A stretch of DNA of 64,000 bases. It comes from Devosia faecipullorum. Its GTDB lineage: Bacteria; Pseudomonadota; Alphaproteobacteria; Rhizobiales; Devosiaceae. The notes beneath the pieces were generated by a model. The model saw nothing but the letters and a program-made list of their open reading frames with translations, was not told the origin of the DNA and searched no databases. Each line of letters starts with the position of its first letter. Within the stretch, counting starts at the first letter, position 1. The stretch lies in the NCBI RefSeq assembly GCF_015158295.1, contig NZ_JACDXV010000002.1, forward strand, positions 661,001 to 725,000. The letters are read 5' to 3'. The position numbers and the translations under genes were made by a program. This document shows, one piece after another, positions 63,695 to 64,000 of this stretch.

Positions 63695-64000
63695 ATGCGG
63701 ACCGGGCTGACCGTTTCGATTTCTGCACACGTCCTGCTGCTGGTCCTGGGTCTCATCAACCTTGGAACCACCCAGAAGCTGGAAACCAGTGTGCAATCCA
63801 TTTCGGTCGATCTCGTCCCCATCGAGGAATATTCCAATATTCGCATGGGGCAGCTCGACAGCGAAGTGGTGGAGACCGATGCGCCGTCCATCGTCGATAC
63901 CGATACGCCAGCCGAACTGGCCCAGCCAACGGGCAATACGACTGAAAATCAGGTAACGCCTTCGCCCGCGGATGTGCCGACCCCGTCGCCGGTCACTGAA
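63695..64000 (+). CDS. tolA: Tol-Pal system protein TolA, N-terminal part (cut by window end)
   Basis: The first 102 codons are present. A short basic start and one TM helix with the His-containing motif SAHVLLLVLGLINL (the TolQR-contact Ser-x-His) are followed by a Pro/Thr/Asp-rich periplasmic linker (SVDLVPIEEYSNIR, then TDTPAELAQPTGN). ATG at 63695 lies nine bases after the tolR stop. The coiled-coil and Pal/TolB-binding domains lie outside the window. Confidence 0.88.
   Translation, partial: MRTGLTVSISAHVLLLVLGLINLGTTQKLETSVQSISVDLVPIEEYSNIRMGQLDSEVVETDAPSIVDTDTPAELAQPTGNTTENQVTPSPADVPTPSPVTE

Noticed and set aside
1-64000. CRISPR array, prophage, insertion sequence, tRNA or rRNA
   Set aside because: I saw no regularly spaced repeats, integrase, transposase, phage structural gene, or cloverleaf sequences with a T-loop motif in any intergenic region.

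Overview
The window reads as chromosomal DNA of an alphaproteobacterium of the order Hyphomicrobiales (Rhizobiales). A Devosia-like lineage (Devosiaceae) is an inference from gene content and order, not a measured placement. Support for the order comes from GC-rich DNA, MipZ-based division control, 6S RNA beside zapA and 5-formyl-THF cyclo-ligase, the ruvCAB-ybgC-tolQRA order, and two families of short extragenic palindromes of a kind common in this order. Coding density is high and many neighbours overlap by four bases (ATGA or GTGA). I see no rRNA or tRNA gene, CRISPR array, prophage or insertion sequence.

Layout. (1) 1-10346: a quinoprotein alcohol-oxidation island. It starts with the end of a MoxR-like ATPase, then a DUF58 (MxaS-like) protein and two interleaved ABC systems. 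One is an export-type ATPase/permease pair of the type linked to PQQ dehydrogenases and lanthanide uptake. The other is a complete SsuABC/NMT1-like importer lying between that ATPase and its permease. On the opposite strand an operon encodes cytochrome c, a PQQ dehydrogenase, a dehydrogenase-associated binding protein and a membrane protein that looks like a catalytically dead site-2 protease. (2) 10736-15344: a surface polysaccharide patch (GT4, flippase, GT8, methyltransferase). (3) 15610-26895: one large chemotaxis operon (STAS-CheY-CheA-CheW-MCP-CheW-CheR-CheB-degenerate receptor) preceded in the same direction by an HD-GYP response regulator. (4) 27028-38493: flavoprotein, zinc-type CDF exporter with its ArsR regulator and operator, ABC exporter, HAD phosphatase, exported unknown, ilvA, tauE, argB and tilS. 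(5) 38478-44591: cpoB-pal, a MotA/MotB-like non-flagellar pair, suhB-like phosphatase and a Sel1-repeat protein. (6) 44588-53540: a degenerate ThiE-like protein and central carbon genes (fba, pgk, gap, tkt) with mipZ between gap and pgk. (7) 53780-64000: zapA with a coiled-coil partner, a parDE module, 6S RNA, 5-FCL, a YmdB-type phosphoesterase, yebC, a diguanylate cyclase, ruvC-ruvA-[vapBC]-ruvB, NUDIX, ybgC and tolQ-tolR-tolA (cut by the window end).

How parts work together. Region 1 would oxidise an alcohol in the periplasm through PQQ, pass electrons to the encoded cytochrome c, and use the ABC proteins to obtain metal or substrate. Region 3 is a self-contained sensory pathway. The Tol-Pal envelope machine is split: tolQRA at the right end, pal-cpoB about 22 kb away on the other strand. 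Two toxin-antitoxin modules sit inside otherwise conserved housekeeping junctions (zapA/6S RNA and ruvA/ruvB), which is the most striking accessory feature of the right part.
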